This document shows, in pieces, positions 1-7,621 of a DNA stretch of 64,000 bases (within the stretch, counting starts at the first letter, position 1; each line of letters begins with the position of its first letter). The notes beneath the pieces were generated by a model that did not search any database, was not told the DNA's origin, and was given only the letters and a program-made list of their open reading frames with translations. Origin of the DNA: SVTX01 sp045588675 (lineage in GTDB: Bacteria; Bacillota; Clostridia; Oscillospirales; CAG-272). Location: the NCBI GenBank assembly GCA_045588675.1, contig JAZNER010000016.1, forward strand, positions 1-64,000, read 5' to 3'. The translations under genes and the position numbers were made by a program.

Positions 1-55
1 GGTGCATAAAGCTATTTTGCTACGATAAATAAGAATTTGATGGAGGTACCTCTGT

Positions 56-601
56 ATGACAACATTAGAAACACAACGACTTATTTTAAGAGGATGGCGA
101 GAGTCTGATGTTGATGATTTACATGAAATCATGAAAAATTCTTCGGTTATTATGGGCGGTTGGGAACCTCATGCCAATATAAATGTTACCCTCGATGTTT
201 TGAACGAGTATATTGAAAATGATGACCGATGGGCAGTTGCTCTAAAAGATAGTAAAAAAGTTATTGGTTGTGTTAGAGTCTGTCCCGACCACAATCGTGG
301 AAAGTTTTATGCCAAATCTATAAACTATGTTTTATCTGAAGATTATTGGGGAAATGGCTATATGACAGAAGCAATCAAACAAATTATTAAATATTTGTTT
401 GATGAATTAAACATAGATTTATTGTCTGCTTTTCATATTCCTGATAATATTAGGTCCAAGAGTGTTCTTGAAAAATGTGGATTTGAATATGAAATTACAA
501 TAGAACAAGGATACAAAAGATTCGATGGTGAATTTTTTGATTCAGTTTGTTATTCTATTTTGAAATCTGATTATATAGAAAAGAAATTGCAGGATAAATA
601 G
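56..601 (+). CDS. GNAT family N-acetyltransferase (RimJ/RimL-like)
   Basis: A 181-residue protein that opens METQRLILR-style (TLETQRLILRGWRESD), the typical start of the Acetyltransf_3 (RimJ/RimL/SpeG-like) branch of GNAT enzymes. These move acetyl from acetyl-CoA to an amine, often an N-terminal residue or a small molecule. The YWGNGYMTEA segment is the acetyl-CoA pyrophosphate-binding loop (family pattern Q/RxxGxG/A), and NIRSKSVLEKCGFEYE is the usual C-terminal N-x-x-S-xx-x-L-E-K-x-GF motif. A GGAGGT ribosome site lies 8 bases upstream of the ATG. The substrate cannot be told from sequence. The gene is clearly more AT-rich than the genes to its right, which suggests recent acquisition. Confidence 0.9.
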   Translation: MTTLETQRLILRGWRESDVDDLHEIMKNSSVIMGGWEPHANINVTLDVLNEYIENDDRWAVALKDSKKVIGCVRVCPDHNRGKFYAKSINYVLSEDYWGNGYMTEAIKQIIKYLFDELNIDLLSAFHIPDNIRSKSVLEKCGFEYEITIEQGYKRFDGEFFDSVCYSILKSDYIEKKLQDK

Positions 602-698
602 CTGACAAATTCTAATTTGTAGAAAAACATCGGTGCGCTGATCGTTAAAAGCCTCGTCAATTTTCCTGACAAGCACTGCTTTTGTGGACACAAAAGGC
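602..698. other. Short non-coding gap, possible coding remnant
   Basis: No intact gene. On the minus strand about 30 codons stay open and read like a protein tail (STKAVLVRKIDEAFNDQ and following), with no start or downstream context. It may be a decayed gene fragment left near the AT-rich acetyltransferase, or chance. Confidence 0.2.
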
Positions 699-737
699 AA
701 AATACGGCATACCTCTTTCGAGATATGCCGTATTTTT
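699..737. terminator. Bidirectional hairpin terminator
   Basis: A 13-bp stem (AAAATACGGCATA with TATGCCGTATTTT) followed by a T-run on the plus strand and preceded by A-rich sequence. It sits between the convergent acetyltransferase and cupin genes and can serve both. Confidence 0.8.
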
Positions 738-784
738 AAAAGCTGTCCTTTAGAGCACCGCTCTATGGCAACAAGTCTTTTTTA

Positions 785-1315
785 TTAGGTGTCAGCCTTA
801 GTTTTATGAATGGTGCCGAAAGGGTGTTGGGGTGGCGAATAAACCGAATACAGCTTCAGCGGAACTCTACCCGTATTTACAATATTATGCCATGTGCCCG
901 CGGGGACAGCTATTGCATACTGGTCATTTATCTGATGCTTGTCGGTAAGATTATTTTGAGAACAACCCATACAAACAATTCCGCTTCCCTGCTCAATTCT
1001 GAAAAGCTGATCAAGATGTGGATGCATTTCAACACCAATGTCACAGCCAACGGGAATCTCCATTATGGTAAGCTGCAAGTATTCTCCCGTCCATAACGCC
1101 AATCTGAAATTATCGTTAATTGAAACTGCCTTGTCAATATTGATTACAAGCGGGCGGTCGCCAAAATCGCGTAAGGAGTTGTTTCCACTGCTTTGGCGGG
1201 AATTATCACGACAGCTTTCGTGACAATTATCACGCCAATCTCCCCGTCGTTGATTGTAATAATTGTCGCAACCGTTATAATCGTTATAGTGATTGTGTCT
1301 GTTATGATTTCGCAT
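785..1315 (-). CDS. Cupin-domain protein with Asn/His/Tyr/Arg-rich N-terminus
   Basis: A 176-residue protein in two parts. Residues 1 to about 50 are low complexity, rich in Asn, His, Tyr, Arg and Asp, with repeated RDN(C/S) units. The rest is a single cupin barrel: GVEMHPHLDQLFRIEQGSG fits cupin motif 1 (HxH...E...G), and AVPAGTWHNIVNTG fits motif 2 (PxG..H...N). The metal-binding His/His/Glu/His set is therefore present. Many such small cupins are isomerases or sugar/metal-binding proteins, so the activity is unknown. The polar head resembles spore-coat-like or surface-exposed tails, but that is only a resemblance. A strong GGAGG site precedes the ATG. It is monocistronic and ends at a shared hairpin. 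Confidence 0.85.
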   Translation of the reverse strand: MRNHNRHNHYNDYNGCDNYYNQRRGDWRDNCHESCRDNSRQSSGNNSLRDFGDRPLVINIDKAVSINDNFRLALWTGEYLQLTIMEIPVGCDIGVEMHPHLDQLFRIEQGSGIVCMGCSQNNLTDKHQINDQYAIAVPAGTWHNIVNTGRVPLKLYSVYSPPQHPFGTIHKTKADT

Positions 1316-1330
1316 ATAAGCACCTCCGTT

Positions 1331-1360
1331 CTTATATCATTTTATGTCGAATAAAATCAA
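1331..1360 (-). promoter_or_regulatory. Putative sigma-A promoter of the cupin gene
   Basis: On the minus strand TTGATT and TATAAG are spaced by 18 bp just upstream of the cupin ribosome site, which leaves a very short leader. Confidence 0.4.
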
Positions 1361-1449
1361 TAGGTGCAACATTAAATTATTCAAAAAACCTAACAAAGGA
1401 ATGAAAAATACTCTTTTAAAATACACGATGAAAATTTCGCAAAAAGCAC

Positions 1450-1478
1450 TTGACAACCGCTAAGTTATGTGATATAAT
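1450..1478 (+). promoter_or_regulatory. Sigma-A promoter of tRNA-Ser
   Basis: Consensus TTGACA and TATAAT with a 17-bp spacer, about 37 bp before the tRNA 5' end. Confidence 0.85.
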
Positions 1479-1514
1479 ACTGAGGTGACAGAAAGTTGTC
1501 ACCCAATTGAACAC

Positions 1515-1603
1515 GGAGGAATATCGAAGTGGTCATAACGAGGCGGTCTTGAAAACCGTTTGGGCGCAAGCCCACGGGGGTTCGAATCCCTCTTCCTCCG
1601 CCA
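1515..1603 (+). tRNA. tRNA-Ser (anticodon TGA)
   Basis: Class II tRNA of 89 nt. The acceptor stem GGAGGAA pairs with TTCCTCC, the anticodon loop CTTGAAA gives TGA (reads UCN Ser codons), a long variable arm (GGGCGCAAGCCC) follows, then the T-loop TTCGAAT and an encoded CCA end. The large variable arm is diagnostic of tRNA-Ser. It has its own promoter and terminator. Confidence 0.95.
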
Positions 1604-1605
1604 CA

Positions 1606-1630
1606 AGCCCCGATTTTTCGGGGCTTTTTT
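1606..1630 (+). terminator. Rho-independent terminator after tRNA-Ser
   Basis: AGCCCCGA / TCGGGGCT stem with a T4 loop and a following T6 run. Confidence 0.9.
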
Positions 1631-1710
1631 ACTACTTGCTTATCGGTATATCTACAAGATTGTTTTTTGTCAACAATTAGGTTTATATGTAAAAAGATAA
1701 TTTTTAACTA

Positions 1711-1739
1711 TTGACAAATAGGTTAAATGGAGTTAAAAT
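1711..1739 (+). promoter_or_regulatory. Sigma-A promoter of mscL
   Basis: TTGACA and TAAAAT separated by 17 bp, about 30 bp before the mscL start codon. Confidence 0.75.
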
Positions 1740-1769
1740 AGTATTATAAATCAAATTGAGAGGTCAGAA

Positions 1770-2426
1770 ATGTCAAAAGAAGATTTGGAAGTATTAGAAA
1801 AAAGAATTGCAGAAGGAGAAAAAAGAATGAGAGCAGAAAAAATCAAAAAAGAAGCCGAAGAATTCAACAAAAAGCGCAAGGCGCTCGGCAACGACTTCAA
1901 GAAGTTCATAACACGCGGAAATGTGCTTGATATGGCAGTCGGTGTTATTGTGGGCGGTGCATTTACAGCAATTATCAACAGCCTTAGCAACAATATTTTA
2001 AAGCCCGTGATAAACTGGCTTTTAGCGCTTGTTTTGGGAGAAAATTCGCTCAGCGAAATCTACACCTTCCTGAAGCGTGTTAATTTAGAGGACGGCTCTC
2101 CCGACCTCATCCAGAGTATTTATATTGACTGGGGTGCATTATTAAACGCAATTATCAACTTCTTCTTAATTGCCTTAACACTTTTTGCAATAGTAAGGAT
2201 TATCACGAGCTTGCGCAAGAGAATTGATGAAATGGTCAACGAGGAAGAGCTTAAAAAGGCGGCAGCAGCATCCGAAGCAAAGGCGAAGGAAAAGGAAGAG
2301 GCAGATGCAAAAGCAAAAGCAGAGGCTGAGCGCCTTACTGAGCGTGAAAATCAATTCTATGCTAACGTTGAAGAACAGGCAAAGCTTTTGCGCGATATTA
2401 AAGAGCTGATTGCAAAAAATAACTAA
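1770..2426 (+). CDS. mscL: Large-conductance mechanosensitive channel MscL, extended
   Basis: Membrane tension-gated channel that releases solutes on osmotic downshock. The core is clear: FKKFITRGNVLDMAVGVIVGG leads into TM1 (about residues 50-78), an extracellular loop follows, then TM2 (about 121-144, LLNAIINFFLIALTLFAIV). At 218 residues it is far longer than the usual 120-150. There is a charged Lys/Glu helix of about 38 residues before the normal S1 helix, and a C-terminal tail of about 70 residues that is Ala/Lys/Glu-rich and probably coiled coil (EELKKAAAASEAKAKEKEEA). Both lie on the cytoplasmic side. Its own promoter and a terminator make it monocistronic. Confidence 0.93.
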   Translation: MSKEDLEVLEKRIAEGEKRMRAEKIKKEAEEFNKKRKALGNDFKKFITRGNVLDMAVGVIVGGAFTAIINSLSNNILKPVINWLLALVLGENSLSEIYTFLKRVNLEDGSPDLIQSIYIDWGALLNAIINFFLIALTLFAIVRIITSLRKRIDEMVNEEELKKAAAASEAKAKEKEEADAKAKAEAERLTERENQFYANVEEQAKLLRDIKELIAKNN

Positions 2427-2439
2427 TATTTGAAAATTC

Positions 2440-2475
2440 AAACCGACGGGAGTATGCTTTCGTCGGTTTTATTCT
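2440..2475 (+). terminator. Terminator after mscL
   Basis: AAACCGACG / CGTCGGTTT stem followed by a T-rich tract. Confidence 0.85.
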
Positions 2476-2491
2476 TTTTTTGCAAAACATC

Positions 2492-2520
2492 TTGCAAAAA
2501 TTGTAACAATATGATATACT
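2492..2520 (+). promoter_or_regulatory. Sigma-A promoter of the DtxR-like gene
   Basis: TTGCAA and TATACT with a 17-bp spacer, about 40 bp before the start codon. Confidence 0.65.
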
Positions 2521-2559
2521 TAAATTAGTTGGAAGTATTAAATTTCAAGGAGGTAAATT

Positions 2560-2931
2560 ATGCCAATTCAAGAATCGGGCGAAATGTATCTTGAAACAAT
2601 ACGCATTCTTACCGACAATGGAAAAACCGTAAGAGCTATTGACATTTGTGAGCATATGGGATATTCAAAGCCGTCTGTCAGCCGTGCTATGGGTATCTTA
2701 AAGAATGGCGGCTATATAAACATTGACAAAAACGGATTTATCACTCTTACAGAGATAGGTTTTGAGGTTGCAAGCCGTATTTATGACAGACATAAAATGC
2801 TGACTGAGCTGCTTATTCGAATAGGCGTCAGCTATGAGGTCGCCGCCGAGGACGCCTGCAAAATAGAGCACCATATAAGTCAGGAGTCCTTTGAGGCTAT
2901 AAAAAATTATCTTGACAAGATTTCCAAATAA
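2560..2931 (+). CDS. DtxR/MntR-family metal-dependent transcriptional regulator
   Basis: A 123-residue protein. It begins with ESGEMYLETI, the hallmark start of the DtxR/MntR family. A winged helix-turn-helix follows (about 20-70; VRAIDICEHMGYSKPSVSRAMGILKNGGYI with a wing at KNGFITLTEIG), and then the metal-binding dimerisation domain (about 75-123) with the DRHKMLTELL and EDACKIEHHIS segments carrying the His/Glu/Cys ligands. Such proteins repress metal uptake genes when loaded with Mn or Fe. It lacks a C-terminal SH3-like domain, as MntR does. It is monocistronic with a strong AAGGAGG site. Possible targets in this window include mntP and the ZIP gene, but no shared operator was identified. 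Confidence 0.9.
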   Translation: MPIQESGEMYLETIRILTDNGKTVRAIDICEHMGYSKPSVSRAMGILKNGGYINIDKNGFITLTEIGFEVASRIYDRHKMLTELLIRIGVSYEVAAEDACKIEHHISQESFEAIKNYLDKISK

Positions 2932-2932
2932 C

Positions 2933-2973
2933 AAAAAAGCGTACAAGATGAGTTTGGCTTGTACGCTTTTTTA
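2933..2973. terminator. Bidirectional terminator
   Basis: AAAAAAGCGTACAAG / CTTGTACGCTTTTTT perfect stem between the convergent regulator and ROK-kinase genes. Confidence 0.9.
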
Positions 2974-3068
2974 TTTTATTTGATTTTCTCTTTTTTGAGC
3001 TCTTGATTTTTTGTCTTCAAGGGCTCTCATTTCAGCTTCGGCAAACTGATTGCCGCAAACAAAATAAA

Positions 3069-4028
3069 TTAAATACCGAGGAATGCCGCACCGATAATTC
3101 CCGCGTCATTTCCAAGCTCGGCAATACGAATATCTGTAAGCTTTATGTAGCTACCGCCGTATTGCTCTTTTCTGATTATAGGAACGAGCTTATCAAGCAA
3201 ATACTGTCCCTCTCCCGAAACTCCTCCACCTATTGAAAGCACCTCGGGCTGAAAAATATTAATCATACTTGCAAGTCCGCTTGCAAGATACAAAACATAC
3301 TCGTCAACAACCTCTTCTGCCGCCTTATCTCCCTGTCTTGCCGCATCAAACGCCACTCTGCCGTTAACCTTGCCGTATTTCTCAACAAAGTCTGTCATAG
3401 ATGTTTTAATTCCCTTTTCCTCGCACTCTGCAAGCTTTTCACGGGTCATATTGATAAGTCCCGTAGCTGAGCTGTATGCCTCCCAGCAGCCAAGTCTGCC
3501 GCAGCCACAGGGTCTTCCATTTACTTCAATTACAATGTGACCAAGCTCTGTTCCCGCATAGTTGAAGCCCGAGAACACCTTGCCGCCGATTATAACTCCG
3601 CCGCCAACGCCCGTGCCGAGAGTTATCATAACAGAGTCGTCCGTTCCTCTCGCCGCGCCCGCAACAGCCTCGCCCCAAGCAGCAGCGTTTGCATCATTCT
3701 CAGCGTGGATATTGTCAACGCCTGTTCGCTTAGCAAGTTCCTTACACATATCATATTTAAGGAATGGAAGATTGCAGGAATAAACTACCTTGCCATCCGT
3801 GTGGTCAACAATACCGGGGGACGCAATACCGATAGCCTCAACCTCGCTAAGGTCAATATTGGCTGCCTTGCAAACATTGCGGCAAAGCTCTGCCATATCG
3901 TCCATAATAAGATCTGCTTCTCTATCTGCTCCCGTAGGAACACTCATTTTCTTCAATATTTTGAAATCCTGGCTTACAACCGCTGCGGCGATATTTGTTC
4001 CACCGAGGTCAATTCCTATACGATACAT
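3069..4028 (-). CDS. ROK-family sugar kinase (glucokinase-like)
   Basis: A 319-residue cytosolic kinase, most likely ATP-dependent glucokinase. The N-terminal phosphate loop IGIDLGGTNIAAAVV, the catalytic region EADLI...ENDANAAAWGEA (the END motif holds the catalytic Asp), LGTGVGGGVIIGGK, and the ROK zinc-binding set GRPCGCGRLGCWE are all present. The last also fits the ExGH (ELGHIVIE) signature of glucokinases. I place the start at the second ATG (MYRIGID) because a GAAAGGG ribosome site sits just before it; a longer reading would start 18 bases earlier. It is transcribed alone. Sugar preference (glucose versus N-acetylmannosamine or fructose) cannot be fixed from sequence. Confidence 0.92.
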   Translation of the reverse strand: MYRIGIDLGGTNIAAAVVSQDFKILKKMSVPTGADREADLIMDDMAELCRNVCKAANIDLSEVEAIGIASPGIVDHTDGKVVYSCNLPFLKYDMCKELAKRTGVDNIHAENDANAAAWGEAVAGAARGTDDSVMITLGTGVGGGVIIGGKVFSGFNYAGTELGHIVIEVNGRPCGCGRLGCWEAYSSATGLINMTREKLAECEEKGIKTSMTDFVEKYGKVNGRVAFDAARQGDKAAEEVVDEYVLYLASGLASMINIFQPEVLSIGGGVSGEGQYLLDKLVPIIRKEQYGGSYIKLTDIRIAELGNDAGIIGAAFLGI

Positions 4029-4066
4029 AATAAAATTCCCTTTCAATCAATGATTTATTTATAACA

Positions 4067-4095
4067 ATTATAAAGCATAAAAGCTGTTCTGTCAA
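4067..4095 (-). promoter_or_regulatory. Sigma-A promoter of the ROK kinase
   Basis: Minus-strand TTGACA and TATAAT with a 17-bp spacer, about 40 bp before the kinase start. Confidence 0.85.
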
Positions 4096-4218
4096 GTAGC
4101 TTTTCAAAAGTTTCACAGTAAAATCAGAGCTTTTCGCCAAGCCCTCTCATTATCGGATATAACGCTCCGCCGAGATTTCAAAAACGACTTTGATAAATTT
4201 TTATTTCAGCTACCTCTG

Positions 4219-5085
4219 TTATTTATCAAGATTGATAAGCTCATAATCACTTGAGCCACAGCCGAGCTTTTCAGCCTGCTCAATTGTCAGAAGTCCGTTA
4301 CGGCTCTCTATTCTTTCAATTAAGTGCGACTTCTTCTCGTCATTACAGTTATAAACCAAATCAACACAAGCCTTGTCTATCGCAACAGGGTCGGTTGAAA
4401 TCAAAATTCCAATGTCAGCAATACAGGGGTCCTCTGCAACCGCACAGCAGTCACAGTCAATAGACATATTCTTCATAACATTGATGTAAAGAATTCTACC
4501 CTTGAAATAATCAATTACCGACTTTGCCGCATCTGCCATTGATGTGAGGAAATCGTCGTGGTCTGATGTCCACTTTCGCTCTAAATCGCCCGCGCCGTGA
4601 ATATAGCCCTTGCCATACGCCGACGCCATACCAATTGACAACTGCTTCAGCGCTCCGCCAAATCCGCCCATTGGGTGACCCTTGAAGTGGGATAGCACCA
4701 GCATAGAGTCATAATTCTCAATATTTCTGCCGACAAAGTTTTGCTTTATCTGCAAGCCGTCAGGGATTTCAAGCATTAAATCGTTGCCGTCGCCGTCAAG
4801 CAAATCAATCTTAAAAGCGTTCCAGCCGTGCTTTTTAAAGGTTTCAAGGTGAGTTTCCTTATTATGTCTTCCTCCCTTGTAGGCGGTATTTGTTTCAACA
4901 ACCGTTCCTCCAACCTCGCGAATAATATCACTCCAAAATTCAGGACGGATAAAATTCTGGTTTCCCGGCTCACCCGAATGAACCTTAATACAAACCTCGC
5001 CTTCAAGCTTGAAATTAATTGCCTTATAAAGACGCAAAACCGCTTCCTTTGTTATTTCGCTTGTAAAATAAACCTTTGAACTCAT
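4219..5085 (-). CDS. DUF362-domain protein
   Basis: A 288-residue protein of the DUF362 family (SKVYFTSEITKEAVLRLYKA opening; later VLSHFKGHPMGGFGGALKQLSIGMAS, the strongest family signature). Many relatives carry a ferredoxin domain, but this one does not have two CxxCxxC clusters, only a short DCDCCAVAEDPC cysteine patch near residue 210. The family is poorly characterised and is widespread in anaerobes, where a role in redox or metal handling is suspected. An AAAGGAG site precedes the ATG. It follows the 154-residue gene by 11 bp and is probably co-transcribed with it. Confidence 0.85.
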   Translation of the reverse strand: MSSKVYFTSEITKEAVLRLYKAINFKLEGEVCIKVHSGEPGNQNFIRPEFWSDIIREVGGTVVETNTAYKGGRHNKETHLETFKKHGWNAFKIDLLDGDGNDLMLEIPDGLQIKQNFVGRNIENYDSMLVLSHFKGHPMGGFGGALKQLSIGMASAYGKGYIHGAGDLERKWTSDHDDFLTSMADAAKSVIDYFKGRILYINVMKNMSIDCDCCAVAEDPCIADIGILISTDPVAIDKACVDLVYNCNDEKKSHLIERIESRNGLLTIEQAEKLGCGSSDYELINLDK

Positions 5086-5096
5086 ATTAATCTCCT

Positions 5097-5561
5097 TTAC
5101 AATATTGTTTTCAAATATTTTTTATGAATTACCCTGTAATGAGGGTCGTACTTTTGTCGATAAGCCTCTGAATGTCTGATTAAGTAATTTCCACCCGACA
5201 GGTAGCTGTCTATAAAGCTTGAGTTTTCCTCGTTTTTGAGTTTTTTTATCTCTTCAACAAAGAAACCGTCATCAACACTTTCGCGCGAGGATAAAACAAA
5301 CGCCTCTGCTAACGCATCAAAGGATTGATGCTTTTGAAAATACGGATAGAGATAGACCCTCACATATCGGTCGCTGATTTCTTCAATCATGGGTGAACTG
5401 TCGCCCTCAATGCTTTCATATTCACGCAGCATATAATCAAGAGCTATTTGCTTATCCTTGACGAGATGTCCATTACCCAAAATTCCTTGCAAATGAAGCT
5501 TTATTATATCCTCAATTTGCATTTCGGGGTATTTTTCTAAATGTTCTTTTAAATTTACCAT
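5097..5561 (-). CDS. Conserved-looking hypothetical protein (154 aa)
   Basis: I do not recognise a named family with certainty. It is a soluble, acidic protein with no signal peptide or membrane span. Features are an N-terminal helical part (LKEHLEKYPEMQIEDIIKLHLQGILGNGHLV) and a C-terminal DPHYRVIHKKYL motif that looks conserved. The GNGHLV and SPHYR-like motifs suggest a binding or catalytic site. It lies directly upstream of the DUF362 gene with an 11-bp gap, so the two probably form an operon. Confidence 0.75.
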   Translation of the reverse strand: MVNLKEHLEKYPEMQIEDIIKLHLQGILGNGHLVKDKQIALDYMLREYESIEGDSSPMIEEISDRYVRVYLYPYFQKHQSFDALAEAFVLSSRESVDDGFFVEEIKKLKNEENSSFIDSYLSGGNYLIRHSEAYRQKYDPHYRVIHKKYLKTIL

Positions 5562-5622
5562 TTTACTTCTTTCTATTAAAACAAAAAATTAGATATGGTT
5601 TCATACGACAAAAGGTATATTT

Positions 5623-6069
5623 TTAAAAATAAAGTGTAAACGAAAAATCCCCAGATTTGATTTTACCATAAATGATCAATCCCATAATTACCAAAGAGGC
5701 TACGGTAAAAATTGCCTTCAATACTCTGGCATTTCTATTTATTGTATCTTCTACTTTTCCTCTCTTGTTGTGAATTTCTTCCTCAGAAAGCACATTTTTT
5801 CGAAGCTGCTTTTGAATTTTCCCAACAACATATTGTTCATCATATTCGATAATGTTGCCGCAACCATAACACTGAAAATCATATTCTGTAACTTCAACTT
5901 CTCCCACCATATGAATTCTATGATTAATCCTGTTATGTTCTCTATAATCGGGGTCACCCGGTTTTACTGTTCTTGTTTTAGAATGCTTGCTTAATCGTTC
6001 TCCGCATTTGTGACAATAGAATTTTTTTGTTAGCATTGCCACCGGGATGGAAGAAGATTTGTTATTCAT
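5623..6069 (-). CDS. Zinc-ribbon protein with one C-terminal membrane span
   Basis: A 148-residue protein of unknown function. Residues about 18-75 hold CHKCGERL and CYGCGNII, two CxxC knuckles forming a zinc ribbon. A charged helix follows (IQKQLRKNVLSEEEIHNKRGK), then a single hydrophobic segment near the C-terminus (about 118-138, AIFTVASLVIMGLIIYG). The ribbon would face the cytoplasm in a tail-anchored arrangement. An AAAGGAA site lies before the ATG. The gene is AT-rich compared with the flanking rRNA methyltransferase, and its neighbours give no functional hint. Confidence 0.75.
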   Translation of the reverse strand: MNNKSSSIPVAMLTKKFYCHKCGERLSKHSKTRTVKPGDPDYREHNRINHRIHMVGEVEVTEYDFQCYGCGNIIEYDEQYVVGKIQKQLRKNVLSEEEIHNKRGKVEDTINRNARVLKAIFTVASLVIMGLIIYGKIKSGDFSFTLYF

Positions 6070-6127
6070 ATTTAAAAATTCCTTTCAAAATGTTAACCAT
6101 ATTTCTCGTCGGCATTCCGCCCACTCC

Positions 6128-6228
6128 ATGAATTGAATTGCCGTGTTCTCCTTATGCCCAGCAGGGCAATTCATGACCAAAGGTCAATTCATGCACGTTA
6201 GTGCAATTCATGCCATCGGCAATTCATT
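6128..6228. repeat. Palindromic repeat element with AATTCAT-linked mini-hairpins
   Basis: Four tandem units of about 18 bases, each a small hairpin with a different arm sequence (GCCC-GGGC, GACC-GGTC, GCAC-GTGC, GCC-GGC), are joined by the constant linker AATTCAT. Outer arms GAATTGCCG and CGGCAATTC close the whole array into one large cruciform. The right part forms the 3' end of the rRNA methyltransferase gene, supplying its last codons and stop. Elements of this build are scattered in gut Clostridia genomes; that is a recollection, not a search. Confidence 0.7.
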
Positions 6229-7584
6229 GTGTCGTGTGAGACACACGACACTTTCGATGTGCCCCGTGACAGGAAACATATCAACAGGTTGGATTTTGCC
6301 TATCTTATAGCCCAATTTTCTGAAATACGCGCAATCGCGTGCCAAGGTGTCGGGCCCGCATGAAATGTAAACCACTTTCCCTATATCACTTTTTGCGATA
6401 TAATCTATAAGCTCTTCGGTCGTTCCCTTCCTCGGCGGGTCAAGAATTACAACATCATATTTTCTGTTCTTTGGGATAATGTCCTCGGTCTTTGAGGCAT
6501 CTGCACAGTAAAATTCGGCGTTCTTGATGCCGTTAAGCTCGGCATTCAACCTCGCGCACTCGACCGCACCCTCAACAATCTCAATGCCCATCACATATTT
6601 CGCTTTGTCTGCCATAGACAAGCCTATCGTGCCTGTTCCGCAGTAAAGGTCAAGGACACTTTGACTTCCGTCAAGCCCTGCCAAGTCCTTTGCCAAGCCA
6701 TAAAGCATCTCAGCACCGTCACGGTTGACCTGCCAGAATGACTCGGGTGTTATGCGGAATTTAAGAGAGCAGAGCGTGTCCTCGATGTATCTGTTACCCG
6801 ACAGAACTATGTAACGCTCTCCCGTCACGACATTTGTGTTTTTCTTATTTATATTCAGCAGAAGGCTTGTTATCTGCGGGAATTTTTGAGCTACTAAATC
6901 GCAAAATCTATCCGACCTCGGTAACTCTTCTCCGTTTATTACAAGACAAAGCATAATCTCGCCGCTGATTTGTCCTCTTCGCAGATAAATGTGGCGAAGA
7001 AGCCCTCTGCCACTCTCCTCGTCATAGGCGGTAATGCCGTTCTTGGTTGCAAAATCACAAACGAAATCAACGATTTGAGAGAAAATCTCAGGCTCTAACA
7101 TACAGTGCTCGGCAGATACGATAGAGTGAGTTTTACTTGCAAAAAATCCCGCGCGAATACCGTCCTTTGTCGCTCTGACGGGATATTGTGCCTTGTTTCG
7201 ATACCCCTCGCGACTGCTCGGCGCTATAACGGGTAAAATCTCAACATCTGAAAGTCCTGCCTTGAGAAAAATTCCTTCAATGTAAGACTTTTTCATTTCA
7301 AGCTCGCTCTCGCGTGTCAAATTGCGGTAAACACAGCCTCCGCAGGATTGAGGCGCGGTACAAAAATCAGTCGCAGAGCGGTTTTTTGATGCCGACAAAA
7401 CTTCTTCCAGTCTTGCAACATAAAAGCTCTTACCTACCTTTATTATTTTCGCCAACACTCTATCTCCGGTCACTGCACCGTTGACAAAAACGACCGCGCC
7501 GCCCTCAAGCTTACCAACTCCCGCGCCGAGATTGTTCATATCAATTATATCAAGAATTATTTTATCGTTCTTCTTAATGTTCAC
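6208..7584 (-). CDS. rlmD: 23S rRNA (uracil-5)-methyltransferase, RlmD/RumA family
   Basis: A 458-residue SAM-dependent enzyme that methylates uridine C5 in rRNA. In order: a TRAM RNA-binding domain (about 5-60), a [4Fe-4S] cysteine set (DFCTAPQSCGGCVYR with a Cys further on), a central RNA-binding region, and a Rossmann methyltransferase domain with DLYCGTGTIGLSM (SAM binding), ILDPPRKGT and YISCGPDTLARD (catalytic Cys). The start is GTG with AAAGGG upstream, because the ATG two bases earlier runs into a stop. The last residues (after LTRH) are encoded by the palindromic repeat. RlmD versus RlmCD or TrmA specificity is not resolved. Confidence 0.93.
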   Translation of the reverse strand: MNIKKNDKIILDIIDMNNLGAGVGKLEGGAVVFVNGAVTGDRVLAKIIKVGKSFYVARLEEVLSASKNRSATDFCTAPQSCGGCVYRNLTRESELEMKKSYIEGIFLKAGLSDVEILPVIAPSSREGYRNKAQYPVRATKDGIRAGFFASKTHSIVSAEHCMLEPEIFSQIVDFVCDFATKNGITAYDEESGRGLLRHIYLRRGQISGEIMLCLVINGEELPRSDRFCDLVAQKFPQITSLLLNINKKNTNVVTGERYIVLSGNRYIEDTLCSLKFRITPESFWQVNRDGAEMLYGLAKDLAGLDGSQSVLDLYCGTGTIGLSMADKAKYVMGIEIVEGAVECARLNAELNGIKNAEFYCADASKTEDIIPKNRKYDVVILDPPRKGTTEELIDYIAKSDIGKVVYISCGPDTLARDCAYFRKLGYKIGKIQPVDMFPVTGHIESVVCLTRHNELPMA

Positions 7585-7621
7585 ATTAAAATCCCTTTAT
7601 CTAAATTTCAGGTCAAACCTA

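Noticed and set aside
2976..3068. Minus-strand open segment (GNQFAEAEMRALEDKKS) just after the ROK kinase stop
   Set aside because: It reads like a protein tail but has no start, lies in the 3' trailer of the kinase and overlaps its end. A frameshifted extension is possible, but the kinase is already full length.
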